Shown: positions 9,775-18,808, counted from the first letter of the stretch. The stretch is DNA of 64,000 bases from Flavobacterium galactosidilyticum (GCF_020911945.1 NZ_CP087135.1:3259501-3323500), one strand, 5' to 3'. Made by a program: numbers and translations. The notes: generated by a model not told the origin, from the letters alone.

Positions 9775-10728
9775 TTAGTCCTTATATTCACCCATTTTTA
9801 AATATTTCTCCATTCTATTAGCAACTAATTCATCTGTTGATAAGTCTTTCAGTTCATTATATCCCTTCATGATATATTGCTCCACAGTCTTAAAAGCAGT
9901 TTCTCTATCGTAGTGTGCTCCACCTAGAGGTTCTGGAATGATATCATCAACTAATTTCTGTTTTTTCATATCAGCCGAAGTCAATTTCAAAGCCTCAGCA
10001 GCTTGCTCTTTGTATTCCCAGCTTTTCCATAAAATAGAAGAACATGATTCTGGTGATATAACAGAATACCAAGTATTTTCCATCATATACACTTTATCAC
10101 CCACACCTATTCCTAATGCTCCACCAGAAGCACCTTCACCCACAATTACAGTGATAATTGGCACTTTTAAACGAACCATTTCAAATATATTTCTAGCAAT
10201 GGCTTCACCTTGTCCTCTTTCTTCAGCCTCTAAACCTGGATAAGCTCCCGGAGTATCAATTAAAGTTAGCACAGGAATTCCAAATTTCTCTGCCATTTTC
10301 ATTAATCGCAATGCTTTTCTATATCCTTCAGGATTTGCCATCCCAAAGTTACGAAACTGACGCGTTTTAGTATTGAATCCTTTTTGTTGGCCTACAATCA
10401 TAAACGATTGTCCGTCAATTTTACCTAAACCACCTATCATGGCTTTGTCGTCTTTAAAACCTCTATCTCCAAAAAGTTCTAAAAAAGTATCTCCACACAA
10501 AGCACGTACATGATCCATTGTGTAAGGACGACTTGGATGCCTTGATAATTGAACACGCTGCCAAGCAGTTAAATTTTTATATATACTTCTTTTAGTGTCT
10601 TCTAGTTTTTTGTTGATTTGCTTGCACGTATTAGTTACATCAACATCTGACTCTTGACCAATAACAACACATTTTTCTAATTGATCAACTAGTTCTTTTA
10701 TTGGAAGCTCAAAATCTAAATATTCCAT
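9775..10728 (-). CDS. accA: Acetyl-CoA carboxylase carboxyltransferase subunit alpha
   Basis: 317 residues, the standard length for AccA. The carboxyltransferase fold is seen in the block [20 protein letters not shown], then [20 protein letters not shown] and [17 protein letters not shown] (oxyanion-hole glycines). With AccD it moves carboxyl from carboxybiotin to acetyl-CoA, the first committed step of fatty acid synthesis. As in most bacteria, accA is separate from accBC and accD. It has its own -7 box and terminator. Confidence 0.97.
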   Translation of the reverse strand: MEYLDFELPIKELVDQLEKCVVIGQESDVDVTNTCKQINKKLEDTKRSIYKNLTAWQRVQLSRHPSRPYTMDHVRALCGDTFLELFGDRGFKDDKAMIGGLGKIDGQSFMIVGQQKGFNTKTRQFRNFGMANPEGYRKALRLMKMAEKFGIPVLTLIDTPGAYPGLEAEERGQGEAIARNIFEMVRLKVPIITVIVGEGASGGALGIGVGDKVYMMENTWYSVISPESCSSILWKSWEYKEQAAEALKLTSADMKKQKLVDDIIPEPLGGAHYDRETAFKTVEQYIMKGYNELKDLSTDELVANRMEKYLKMGEYKD

Positions 10729-10761
10729 AGGATTTTTGCGGTTTTATTATGTTTGGATTGG

Positions 10762-10769
10762 CAAATATA
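10762..10769 (-). promoter_or_regulatory. Candidate -7 box of accA
   Basis: TATATTTG on the minus strand, 33 bases upstream of the accA ATG. T-rich sequence lies where a -33 element would be. Agreement with the TAnnTTTG consensus is exact. Confidence 0.5.
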
Positions 10770-10950
10770 AAATTTTATATGTTCCAAAAAGCTATATTTT
10801 TTTATTAATGTCCTAAATCACTTCATCAAGAATCAATTTTGCATTCAAAATAATTCTATTACTTAGTAACTATTTTACGTTTATTTTAAATAATTAACTT
10901 ATATTAAATGCTTTAAAATAAATATACTCAGAAGAATTGGTATTACTGAA

Positions 10951-12879
10951 TTACTTATCTAGCCTCTTATCAACCACTCTTTCCATATAATCTTGAATGA
11001 ATGCTTTGCAATTTAATTCGATATCATTCATTTCAGCATTTCGATTTTTAATCAAATTATTTTTCAATGCTTTGTCATTTTTATCATAGAAACCTAGCGC
11101 TAACTTGCCGTCAAAAGTACAGATGTAATTTCCTCTTGCAAACTGATAAATATTTCCGGTGGAGTTAATAAAAAATGGTTGGCTTGATTTCTTGTCTAGT
11201 AAGCTTCTGCCCCAGCTTCTAAAAGGTTTATCATATCCTATCATATCTAAAATAGTAGGAAAAATATCAATTTGTTGTGCAAAATCATCATCTACACCTA
11301 CATACTTACTATTGGGTTGGTAAATAAGAATTGGTACAGCAAACCGATTGATCGGTTTTTGATATTCGTCATAGTAAATTTGGTTACAATGGTCCGCAAC
11401 CATTACAAATATAGTATTGTCGAACCAAGGCTCTTTTTTTGCCTCATCAAAAAAACGTTTTATTGCAAAATCAGTATATTCTGCATTTTTATGGATAGCA
11501 ACTTTGCCTTCTTTAAATCGGTTTTTATATTTCTGCGGAATTACATAAGGTTCATGTGATGAAACTGTAAACGCTGTTGCAAAAAATGGCGTTTTCTTTT
11601 TGTCCAATGTCTTTTTCATATATTGAAGAAAGGGTTCGTCCCAAATTCCCCAAAAGCCATCAAATTGAGAGTCATCGTTAAACTCAGTACGCCCATAATA
11701 ATCATCAATCCCAAGGATTTTACTAAAACCTAAGAAACCCATTGAACCATTAGCAGCACCATGAAAAAAGGAAGTGTTATATCCTTCACCTTTTAGAGTA
11801 GAGACTAGCGATTCAATTTTTTGTTTTGGATATGGCGAAGACGTAAAAGCGTCTTTAAACGATGGAATCCCTGATAACACAGAGGACATTCCATGTATAG
11901 ACTGTCGGCCATTAGCATAAGCATTGGTGTAAATCATGCTGTGTTGAGCCAATGAATCTAAAAACGGTGCATGACTTTTATAATTTGGAATATTTGCTTT
12001 TTTGTTAAAAGCACCGATGTATTCGCGACCAAAACTTTCTACTATTAATACAACAACATTTGGTTTCGTTTTAGGGTTGTTGCTGTAAAATTTCACTGGT
12101 TGAACTTGTTGCTCAATGACTTCTGCAGTAACATCATCATAGTTAACCTTTAGGAAGCTATTAGTAAATAAGGTTCTTATAATTGCAAAAGGAGTGTTGA
12201 GTACGATATCCGAATGCACAATATTTTTTACATTTCGACTTGCATCCAATAAATTAATAGGACGAGTTGATTTCTTAAAATCACCTCCACGAATGCCCGC
12301 AATCACTAGCAAAACGATAAAGATAAAGCCTACAGATGAAAAACCAAAGTAAGCTACATGCTTTGTTGGTTTAAAATCCTCTACTACTACTTTTTTGTAC
12401 AGAAAAATCCAAAGTAATGAAAAGAGAAAAAATAGCACAAAAACGTACCAATATTCCACTAAAAAATTAAGCAACAAGGTTGTTTTATTAGTTTCATGTT
12501 CTAAAACATTTAACGCAACAATTGTTGTTCTGGCAAAAGTAAATTTGTAATAAATAAAATCGACAAAATTAGTGGCGTAAGCCAATAAATTAGTACTGAA
12601 ATAGACATAAAACAAGAACTTCTGATACCCTTGATTGGCATTTTTCCAAAGAGGAAGAATAGAAAATACAATAAACAGTAAGTTTACATATAAAATAGCT
12701 GTGGTATCAAAGGTCAATCCGTAATAGGATAATGAAAGAAAATCAGAAATTGATTCTACTCTTAACAAATCAGCATTGAAAAAATAAAATAAAACTCGAG
12801 CAATAAAGTAAAATAAATAAGCCAGAGAAATTCTAAAAAGTAGAACTTTGTATTCGTTTAAACGCAAGTGCTTTTGCAT
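10951..12879 (-). CDS. LTA synthase-like alkaline-phosphatase superfamily membrane enzyme
   Basis: 642 residues. Five or so membrane helices lie in the first 210 residues. An extracytoplasmic sulfatase-type domain starts near residue 270 (VVVLIVESFGREYIGAF, metal-binding Glu) and continues through GRQSIHGMSSVLSGIPS (nucleophile Ser/Thr region), FFATAFTVSSHEPY and FVMVADHCNQ (metal-binding Asp-His). This is the architecture of LtaS, OpgB and phosphoethanolamine transferases. In a Gram-negative flavobacterium the likely role is phosphoglycerol or phosphoethanolamine transfer to an envelope glycan or lipid; the acceptor is unknown. Confidence 0.88.
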   Translation of the reverse strand: MQKHLRLNEYKVLLFRISLAYLFYFIARVLFYFFNADLLRVESISDFLSLSYYGLTFDTTAILYVNLLFIVFSILPLWKNANQGYQKFLFYVYFSTNLLAYATNFVDFIYYKFTFARTTIVALNVLEHETNKTTLLLNFLVEYWYVFVLFFLFSLLWIFLYKKVVVEDFKPTKHVAYFGFSSVGFIFIVLLVIAGIRGGDFKKSTRPINLLDASRNVKNIVHSDIVLNTPFAIIRTLFTNSFLKVNYDDVTAEVIEQQVQPVKFYSNNPKTKPNVVVLIVESFGREYIGAFNKKANIPNYKSHAPFLDSLAQHSMIYTNAYANGRQSIHGMSSVLSGIPSFKDAFTSSPYPKQKIESLVSTLKGEGYNTSFFHGAANGSMGFLGFSKILGIDDYYGRTEFNDDSQFDGFWGIWDEPFLQYMKKTLDKKKTPFFATAFTVSSHEPYVIPQKYKNRFKEGKVAIHKNAEYTDFAIKRFFDEAKKEPWFDNTIFVMVADHCNQIYYDEYQKPINRFAVPILIYQPNSKYVGVDDDFAQQIDIFPTILDMIGYDKPFRSWGRSLLDKKSSQPFFINSTGNIYQFARGNYICTFDGKLALGFYDKNDKALKNNLIKNRNAEMNDIELNCKAFIQDYMERVVDKRLDK

Positions 12880-12907
12880 GCTTGGATAATTAATTGGTAA
12901 AACTTTG

Positions 12908-12915
12908 CAAAGGTA
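12908..12915 (-). promoter_or_regulatory. Candidate -7 box of the LTA synthase-like gene
   Basis: TACCTTTG on the minus strand, 28 bases upstream of the ATG, fits TAnnTTTG exactly. The -33 position is only T-rich. Confidence 0.45.
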
Positions 12916-12993
12916 TCATATTTAATTTGTTGGAAAATGTTAAAAAAAGGCCAATTGAAATCCGAAATCTCACATCCTTTCTAACTTAACTAT

Positions 12994-13890
12994 TTAAAGA
13001 CTGTTTGCTATCTTTTGCTTTTGCTTGTGTTTAATAATTCCGTTCAAAATCACAGTTATAATAATTATCACAGCTCCAATATAAAACTCAAAACTCATTT
13101 TTTCTTTAGCACCTATAATGAAGTACGCTAAAAATATACCGTAAACCGGCTCTAAATTAGTAGTAAGCATAACGGTGTAAGGGCTTAATTTTTGCATAAC
13201 TTTTACTGAGGCAGTAAATGCATAAGCTGTACATATAGAAGATAAAATCAAAATTAAAACCCAATTATTCGTATCCAAAACAAAAAAATCTGCCGTGATT
13301 TTTTGTTGGAATAAAAAGTAAATGGATATAAAAAAGACACCTGCTAAGAATTCATAAAAAGAGATTATCGAAGGATCATGATCAGCAATTAATTTTCCGT
13401 TCATCAGTGTAAATAAAACTCCTAATATTATAGCAGCTAGGGCATATAGCATTCCGTCTAGATAATGTACTTCGACATTCATGATTAATGCTAATCCAGC
13501 GATTATAATGAGTCCAAAAAAAACTTCGTACCACAAGACTTTTCGACCATAAAAAAGAGGTTCTAAAAGGGAGGCAAAAAACGCACCTAATGAAAATACA
13601 GAGAGCGTAATAGAAACATTAGAAACATGAATTGCTTTAAAAAAAAGAATCCAATGTAAGGCGATTAGCAAACCAACGAAAATCAACTTTACAAATGATT
13701 TTAATGGAATTCTAAATGATTTTCTTTGGAACACAAGGAAAACACCTAAGAAAATGGTAGCAAAAAACATACGGTACCATACTAGAGCATCTGCAGATAT
13801 GGTTATTAAAGCTCCTAAAATAGCAGTAAAACCCCAAATAAAAACAATTAGATGAAGATTTAAATAACTTTTTAAATTATCGTTTCGCAT
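12994..13890 (-). CDS. DMT-superfamily (EamA) transporter
   Basis: 298 residues with about ten hydrophobic helices in two EamA repeats (residues 10-140 and 150-285) and a Lys-rich cytoplasmic tail. It overlaps the LptF/G-like permease gene by 14 bp, so the two are translationally coupled and follow tgt. The family exports amino acids, nucleosides or other small metabolites; the substrate cannot be read from sequence. It is only distantly similar to the second EamA transporter at 19.7 kb, which lies in a mobile-looking context. Confidence 0.88.
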   Translation of the reverse strand: MRNDNLKSYLNLHLIVFIWGFTAILGALITISADALVWYRMFFATIFLGVFLVFQRKSFRIPLKSFVKLIFVGLLIALHWILFFKAIHVSNVSITLSVFSLGAFFASLLEPLFYGRKVLWYEVFFGLIIIAGLALIMNVEVHYLDGMLYALAAIILGVLFTLMNGKLIADHDPSIISFYEFLAGVFFISIYFLFQQKITADFFVLDTNNWVLILILSSICTAYAFTASVKVMQKLSPYTVMLTTNLEPVYGIFLAYFIIGAKEKMSFEFYIGAVIIIITVILNGIIKHKQKQKIANSL

Positions 13891-14965
13891 TTCGTAATAA
13901 ATAAATGGCTAAGATTCCAAAAGCAACATTTGGTAACCAAACGGCTAAAAATGGTGGAATACTAGATTTTTCAGCTAGTACTCCAAAAATTTTGTCAAAA
14001 AATACAAAAGCAAAAGCCAGCGCAATTCCTATGGCTAAATTGGTTCCCATACCGCCTCGTCTTTTCATTGATGAAACGGCAACAGCAATGATAGTAAGGA
14101 TAAAGGCAGAAACTGGTACACTATATTTTTTATACAAAACAACTAAATATACGTTGATACTGGATGATCCACGTTCTCTTTCTTTCTTGATAAAAGCATT
14201 TAATTTTCCCAAACTCAAGGTTTCGGCGATATAAATAACAGGCGTTAAATCCTCTAAATCAAAATTAAATTTCGCCTTTTTCTCTGGTAATTTTTCAATT
14301 TTATCGTTTAAATCTCCTACGGTTCTTTTAGTATAATCATACATCGTATAATTCTTCTCCTTCGGATTCCACTTTATTCTGCTAGCTGTAATTTTAGATA
14401 CTAATTTCTCCTTATTGAACTCTTCTAATGAAAAATTAAAAGCCGTTTTAGTCTCTGTATTAAAGCTATTGACGTATATGAACTGATTATCTGTGATTTG
14501 CCTGTAAACATCAGTATTATTTCCTCGCATCATTTCCTTACCGCCAGTCCTGAGATACGTATATCTAAAGTTATTAAAACCCTCGCTTGCGGCGGGAACA
14601 ACGAAAAAACCCATCAATAATACAAAAACAGAAACTATAGAAGCACCTATAATATAAGGTCTCATAAAGCGAGTAAACGAAATTCCAGAGCTCAGAATAG
14701 CAATAATTTCAGTGTCATTTGCCAATTTAGAAGTAAACCATATCACCGATAAAAACAAAAATATAGGAAAAAGAGAATTAGCAAAATATACGGTAAAGTT
14801 GTAGTAATAGAAAGCAATTTCTAATAGTGGAACTTTATTCTCCAACATGAAATTAATTTTCTCCGAAACATCTACAACAATTCCTATTGGAACAAATAGC
14901 AACAACATAGTCAGAAAAGTGGCTAAATATCTTTTTAGGATGTATTTATCTATTATTGTTAGCAT
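13877..14965 (-). CDS. LptF/LptG-family permease (lipopolysaccharide export)
   Basis: 362 residues in the YjgP/YjgQ pattern: an N-terminal membrane pair beginning IIDKYILKRYLATF, a third helix near residue 100, a periplasmic beta-jellyroll-like region (about 130-270), and three C-terminal helices. It would be one half of the inner-membrane LptB2FG transporter that extracts LPS. Bacteroidota often encode the two permease subunits at separate loci; only one is present here. It lies between tgt and the EamA gene. Confidence 0.9.
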   Translation of the reverse strand: MLTIIDKYILKRYLATFLTMLLLFVPIGIVVDVSEKINFMLENKVPLLEIAFYYYNFTVYFANSLFPIFLFLSVIWFTSKLANDTEIIAILSSGISFTRFMRPYIIGASIVSVFVLLMGFFVVPAASEGFNNFRYTYLRTGGKEMMRGNNTDVYRQITDNQFIYVNSFNTETKTAFNFSLEEFNKEKLVSKITASRIKWNPKEKNYTMYDYTKRTVGDLNDKIEKLPEKKAKFNFDLEDLTPVIYIAETLSLGKLNAFIKKERERGSSSINVYLVVLYKKYSVPVSAFILTIIAVAVSSMKRRGGMGTNLAIGIALAFAFVFFDKIFGVLAEKSSIPPFLAVWLPNVAFGILAIYLLRNAKR

Positions 14966-14986
14966 ATTTAAATTTACAAAATTAAA

Positions 14987-15029
14987 TTTCAGTTTTAAAG
15001 ATCAGCTACCTGATACTTTAAAACTGAAA
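14987..15029 (-). terminator. Long hairpin between tgt and the LptF/G gene
   Basis: Perfect 14-bp stem (TTTCAGTTTTAAAG with CTTTAAAACTGAAA) plus an inner ATCAG/CTGAT stem. The U run on the minus strand is weak. It may be an attenuator or a partial terminator within a tgt-lptG-eamA transcript. Confidence 0.5.
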
Positions 15030-15041
15030 TCTGAAACTATT

Positions 15042-16172
15042 TTATAATCTTTGGTTCATATTTTTTACCATCATTTCTTTCCATGGTTTGAAATCACCTG
15101 CTAAGATACGTTTTCTAGCTTCACGCACTAACCACATATAGAATCCAAGATTATGGATTGTAGCAATTTGTTTCCCTAAATATTCATTAGCAGCAAACAA
15201 GTGACGTAAATACGCTTTAGTATATTCGGTATCAACAAAAGTGATTCCCATTTCGTCAATAGGAGAAAAATCAGCTTCCCATTTTTTATTTTTGATATTG
15301 ATAGTCCCGTTTGCTGTAAAAAGCATTCCGTTTCTAGCGTTACGTGTTGGCATCACACAGTCAAACATATCGATTCCAAGTGCTATATTTTCAAGAATAT
15401 TAATAGGAGTTCCTACACCCATCAAATAACGAGGTTTATCTTCAGGCAAAACTTCACAAACCACTTCGGTCATGGCATACATTTCCTCTGCAGGTTCCCC
15501 TACTGAAAGTCCACCAATAGCATTTCCTACCTGATTGGTATTAGCAATATATTCAGCTGATTGACGACGTAAATCTTTGTATGTGCTTCCTTGAACAATT
15601 GGAAAAAAAGCTTGATCATAACCGTATTTCACTGGAACTTTATCCAAATGGCTTACACAACGATCTAACCAACGATGCGTCATGTGCATGGAACGTTGCG
15701 CATAACGATAATCACAAGGATAAGGCGTACACTCATCAAAAGCCATGATAATATCAGCACCAATGGTACGTTGTATTTCCATCACATTCTCAGGTGTAAA
15801 AAAGTGGTACGAACCGTCAATATGCGATTTAAACTTTACTCCTTCTTCCTTAATTTTTCGGTTGGCCGAAAGTGAATATACTTGATATCCACCAGAATCC
15901 GTCAAAATATTGCGGTCCCAGTTCATGAATTTATGCAACCCACCCGCTTTTTCAAGGATTTCAGTTTGTGGACGCAAGTATAAGTGGTACGTATTTCCCA
16001 GGATAATATCAGGGTTTATATCTTCTTTCAATTCCCGTTGATGCACCCCTTTTACAGAGGCTACAGTACCCACAGGCATAAAAATTGGTGTTTCAATCAC
16101 ACCGTGATCAGTAGTAATGCTTCCCGCTCTGGCTTTCGACAGCGGGTCTTTCTTTAATAAATCAAACTTCAT
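15042..16172 (-). CDS. tgt: tRNA-guanine transglycosylase (queuine/preQ1 insertion)
   Basis: 376 residues, full length. Base-binding and catalytic regions are present: LTDSGGYQVYSL (D92), VQGSTY, GGLSVGEP, LMGVGTP, and the nucleophile D271 in DMFDCVMPTRNARNG. The enzyme replaces G34 with preQ1 in tRNAs with GUN anticodons. The zinc-binding CxCxxC seen in E. coli Tgt is missing: residues 306-318 read DEMGITFVDTEYT, although the last ligand position (H340 in TIHNL) is kept. The structure must be stabilised differently. It heads the transcript into the LptF/G and EamA genes. Confidence 0.96.
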   Translation of the reverse strand: MKFDLLKKDPLSKARAGSITTDHGVIETPIFMPVGTVASVKGVHQRELKEDINPDIILGNTYHLYLRPQTEILEKAGGLHKFMNWDRNILTDSGGYQVYSLSANRKIKEEGVKFKSHIDGSYHFFTPENVMEIQRTIGADIIMAFDECTPYPCDYRYAQRSMHMTHRWLDRCVSHLDKVPVKYGYDQAFFPIVQGSTYKDLRRQSAEYIANTNQVGNAIGGLSVGEPAEEMYAMTEVVCEVLPEDKPRYLMGVGTPINILENIALGIDMFDCVMPTRNARNGMLFTANGTINIKNKKWEADFSPIDEMGITFVDTEYTKAYLRHLFAANEYLGKQIATIHNLGFYMWLVREARKRILAGDFKPWKEMMVKNMNQRL

Positions 16173-16203
16173 ATTGGCGTATTTCTTCCGATTGTTCGGC
16201 GGG

Positions 16204-16211
16204 CAAAGATA
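16204..16211 (-). promoter_or_regulatory. Candidate -7 box of tgt
   Basis: TATCTTTG on the minus strand, 31 bases upstream of the tgt ATG, matches TAnnTTTG exactly. Confidence 0.5.
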
Positions 16212-16275
16212 GGTTAATTTGAAAACTAGATAATTAGATAATTTAAAAAATTAATTAAGATTTAGCAAATCAATT

Positions 16276-16410
16276 GGGGCGTGCCCTAAAAAGGTCGGGC
16301 TATTCACTGCAAACAAGTTCACTGAACTCAGCTTAAAATGAAAATATTGTGAAGTAATCTTTTATTCCGCTGCGCTTCATAAAAGGATTTCCACTTCTAT
16401 CCCTCACGCA
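16276..16410 (-). ncRNA. Structured RNA, copy 1 (possibly the Flavo-1 family)
   Basis: Read on the minus strand it starts GCGTGAGGGATAG and ends ATAGCCCGACC...GGGCACGCCCC. The ends pair (GCGTG/CACGC). Inside are a CTTTTAT/ATAAAAG stem and an AGTTC/GAACT hairpin. A second copy with the same architecture but different stem sequences lies at 55.0 kb. Naming it Flavo-1 is from memory and unverified. It fills most of the 326-base gap between tgt and the recombinase. Confidence 0.55.
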
Positions 16411-16498
16411 AAAAAGCAGCTATACATCAAGAGCCATTGCGATAATAACACAATATTTATAAAAAAACAGCATCTTTCAATCACAAAATCAACACGAT

Positions 16499-17512
16499 AT
16501 GCCTTGGGCAGCAAAACTTATAAAACAAAATAGCGAAAATAGAATTGCCGTCTATTTTCAAAAAAATCAAGACCTGATTGCCCGCATAAAACAAATAGAA
16601 GGCGCTAGATGGAGTCAGCAAAAAACCGTTTGGCATATCCCGGACACTATCGAAAACAGAGAACGTTTTAACATAGAATCCCTAGCAAATTCGCTCCCTT
16701 CGATGGAAGCGATAGAGCAAATCGAAAAATTCAAACAATGGATGCGTTCCAAACGCTATCGCCAAAGCACCATTGACACCTATAGCGAAGCCTTAAAATC
16801 ATTCTTGGTTTTCTACCGAGAAAAACCAGTTGCCGAAATCAATAATGAGGATGTAATTATTTTTAATAACGACTATATATTAAAGAAGAAGCTTTCAGCT
16901 TCGTATCAGAACCAAACAGTTAATGCCATAAAGCTGTTTTTTAGGACAGTAAGAGAAACAAAAATTGAAGTTGATAAAATACACCGACCAAAACGAGCCA
17001 AACTATTGCCAAATGTATTAAGCAAAGAAGAAATAAAATTGATATTGAATGCTCATAATAATATAAAACATAAGATGATGCTTTCACTGATTTATAGTTG
17101 TGGGTTGCGCTGTAGCGAATTATTGGCTCTTCAGCCCGCCCATATAGATTCTTTAAGAAATATTGTATTGCTTAAAAACTCTAAAGGAAAAAAAGATAGA
17201 ATTGTTCCATTGAGTTCTAAGATATTAGAAATGCTGCGGGATTACTACAAAGTATATAAACCTAAAACTTATTTATTTGAAGGACAAACTATCGGATTAC
17301 AATATGATGCTCGAAGTTTGCAACTAATTTTGAAACAAGCGTTACAAAAATCGGAAATTACAAAACCAGCCACTTTGCACTGGCTTAGGCACAGTTACGC
17401 TACTCATTTATTAGAAAGCGGCACTGATCTACGCTACATTCAAGAATTATTAGGTCATAATAGTAGTAAAACCACCGAAATATATACTCACGTGAGTACA
17501 AAAAGTATCTAG
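16499..17512 (+). CDS. Tyrosine recombinase (XerC/D-like integrase) with late nonsense codon
   Basis: 337 residues. The N-terminal SAM-like DNA-binding domain occupies about 65-155. The catalytic domain has all key residues: R204 (CGLRCSE), K229, H294-x-x-R297 (HWLRHSYATH), H320 (LLGHNS) and the nucleophile Y329 (TEIYTHVS). The extra helix region typical of integron integrases (IntI) is absent. The frame stops at TAG (17510-17512) just after STKSI, but continues as QIKSPYDDL to TAA at 17540-17542. That matches how this family usually ends, so a CAG-to-TAG change has removed ten residues. Activity may survive. It is followed by large palindromes and unrelated genes. Confidence 0.9.
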   Translation: MPWAAKLIKQNSENRIAVYFQKNQDLIARIKQIEGARWSQQKTVWHIPDTIENRERFNIESLANSLPSMEAIEQIEKFKQWMRSKRYRQSTIDTYSEALKSFLVFYREKPVAEINNEDVIIFNNDYILKKKLSASYQNQTVNAIKLFFRTVRETKIEVDKIHRPKRAKLLPNVLSKEEIKLILNAHNNIKHKMMLSLIYSCGLRCSELLALQPAHIDSLRNIVLLKNSKGKKDRIVPLSSKILEMLRDYYKVYKPKTYLFEGQTIGLQYDARSLQLILKQALQKSEITKPATLHWLRHSYATHLLESGTDLRYIQELLGHNSSKTTEIYTHVSTKSI

Positions 17513-17574
17513 CAAATAAAAAGCCCTTATGACGATTTGTAAGAAAAATTTAATATATTTGAGAATCGATAAAG

Positions 17575-17633
17575 CGAAACAAACCTTAGTCAATCTACCC
17601 CTACTTGGGGGTATAATACGAAGGTTTGTTTCG
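17575..17633. repeat. Large palindrome directly downstream of the recombinase
   Basis: Perfect 13-bp arms CGAAACAAACCTT (17575-17587) and AAGGTTTGTTTCG (17621-17633) enclose a second stem TACCCC/GGGGTA with a 6-base loop. The right arm overlaps another inverted pair: TTGTTTCGTC (17626-17635) with GACGAAACAA (17673-17682). It lies 33 bases after the ancestral stop of the recombinase and has no poly-U tail, so a recombination site is likelier than a terminator. Confidence 0.65.
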
Positions 17634-17646
17634 TCCTATTATGCAA

Positions 17647-17661
17647 GTTGGCGGAAATGGC
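17647..17661 (+). repeat. Left boundary repeat of the nuclease gene
   Basis: GTTGGCGGAAATGGC is matched in inverted orientation by GCCACTATCCGCCAAC at 18793-18808, on the other side of the nuclease gene. The GTT end fits where the R' core of an attC-like site would be. Confidence 0.5.
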
Positions 17662-17714
17662 ACTTGAAACGAGACGAAACAAGAAAAAATTATAATATAA
17701 AAAAACACATAAAA

Positions 17715-18781
17715 ATGGATTTGAAAGACCAACTTAAACTAATTGCTGACAGAACAAAACACAAAGAAAATATTCAAACTGAAGAAGCAACAAAAAACGC
17801 ATTTATTATGCCTTTTTTGCAATGTTTAGGTTATGATGTTTTTAATCCATTGAAGTTGTTCCGGAATTTGTCGCAGATATTGGAATTAAAAAAGGAGAAA
17901 AAATTGATTACGCAATTTTCAAAGATGGACATCCAACAATTTTAGTAGAATGTAAGGATTGGCGACAAAATCTAAACGTTCACGATGGTCAATTATTGAG
18001 ATATTTTCACGTATCAAAAGCAAAATTCGGTTTGTTGACAAACGGAATTGTGTATCGCTTTTATTCTGATTTGGTTGCACCAAACAAAATGGATGAAAAA
18101 CCATTCTTGGAGTTTAACATAACCGAAATTAAAGATAACCAAATTGAGGAATTGAAAAAATTTCACAAAGCGAATTTCGATGCTGAAAGCATCGTAAATA
18201 CTGCAAGCGAAATGAAGTATATGAATGAACTCAAACATTTACTAAATAAAGAATTAACCGACCCAACTCCAGAATTTGTAAAATATTTTGCAAAACAAGT
18301 TTATCCAAGTGTTGTAACGGCAAAAGTTTTGGAACAATTCACAGAATTGACAAAAAAATCTGTTCAACATTATATCAGCGATTTAATTACAGAAAGATTA
18401 AAAACTGCATTATCAAAAGAAGATGAAAAAAACAAATCTGAAATTTCAGCCGAAATTTCAGCCGAACAAAATCTTGAAGATATTAGCAAAATAAACACAA
18501 CAGAAGAAGAACTTGAAGGTTTTTTAATCGTGAAAACTATTTTGCGACAAAAAATTCCAGCAACAAGAGTAACTTATCGAGATGCACAATCTTATTTTGC
18601 GATTTTTCTTGACGACAATAACCGAAAAGCAGTTTGTAGATTATATCTGAACGGCGGAAAGAAATTTATTGGAACAATTGACGAAAACAAAAAAGAAACT
18701 AAAAATGAAATAGAAAGTTTGGACGATATTTTTAATTATTCAGCCGAATTGTTAAAGACAATTGAACAATATGAAAAATAG
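17715..18781 (+). pseudogene. HsdR-N-like PD-(D/E)XK nuclease, frameshifted
   Basis: The intact protein would be about 355 residues. Frame 1 starts at 17715 (MDLKDQLKLIADRTKHKENI). After NPL at 17852 the expected continuation EVVPEFVADIGIKKGEKIDY is found only in the next frame, consistent with loss of one G (TTGGAAGTT to TTGAAGTT). The second frame then runs to 18781. The nuclease core is visible: E in EEATKNAF, D in GEKIDYAIF, and ExK in TILVECKDW. These solitary proteins resemble the N-terminal domain of type I restriction subunit R. A perfect 12-bp tandem duplication (18440-18463) repeats EISA. It is flanked by GTTGGCGG/CCGCCAAC. Confidence 0.8.
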
Positions 18782-18792
18782 GGATAAATAAA

Positions 18793-18808
18793 GCCACTAT
18801 CCGCCAAC
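18793..18808 (-). repeat. Right boundary repeat of the nuclease gene
   Basis: GCCACTATCCGCCAAC is the inverted partner of 17647-17661, with one substitution and one extra base. It sits 12 bases after the nuclease stop codon, where the R'' core of an attC-like site would begin. The AT-rich region after it (to about 18960) is non-coding. Confidence 0.5.

Noticed and set aside
16499..17512. Integron integrase IntI
   Set aside because: The additional helix region between the catalytic Arg and HxxR boxes that marks IntI is missing; it is an XerC/D-like recombinase, so the island is called integron-like only.
17575..17633. Rho-independent terminator of the recombinase
   Set aside because: Large palindrome but no T run on either side; kept as a repeat or site instead.
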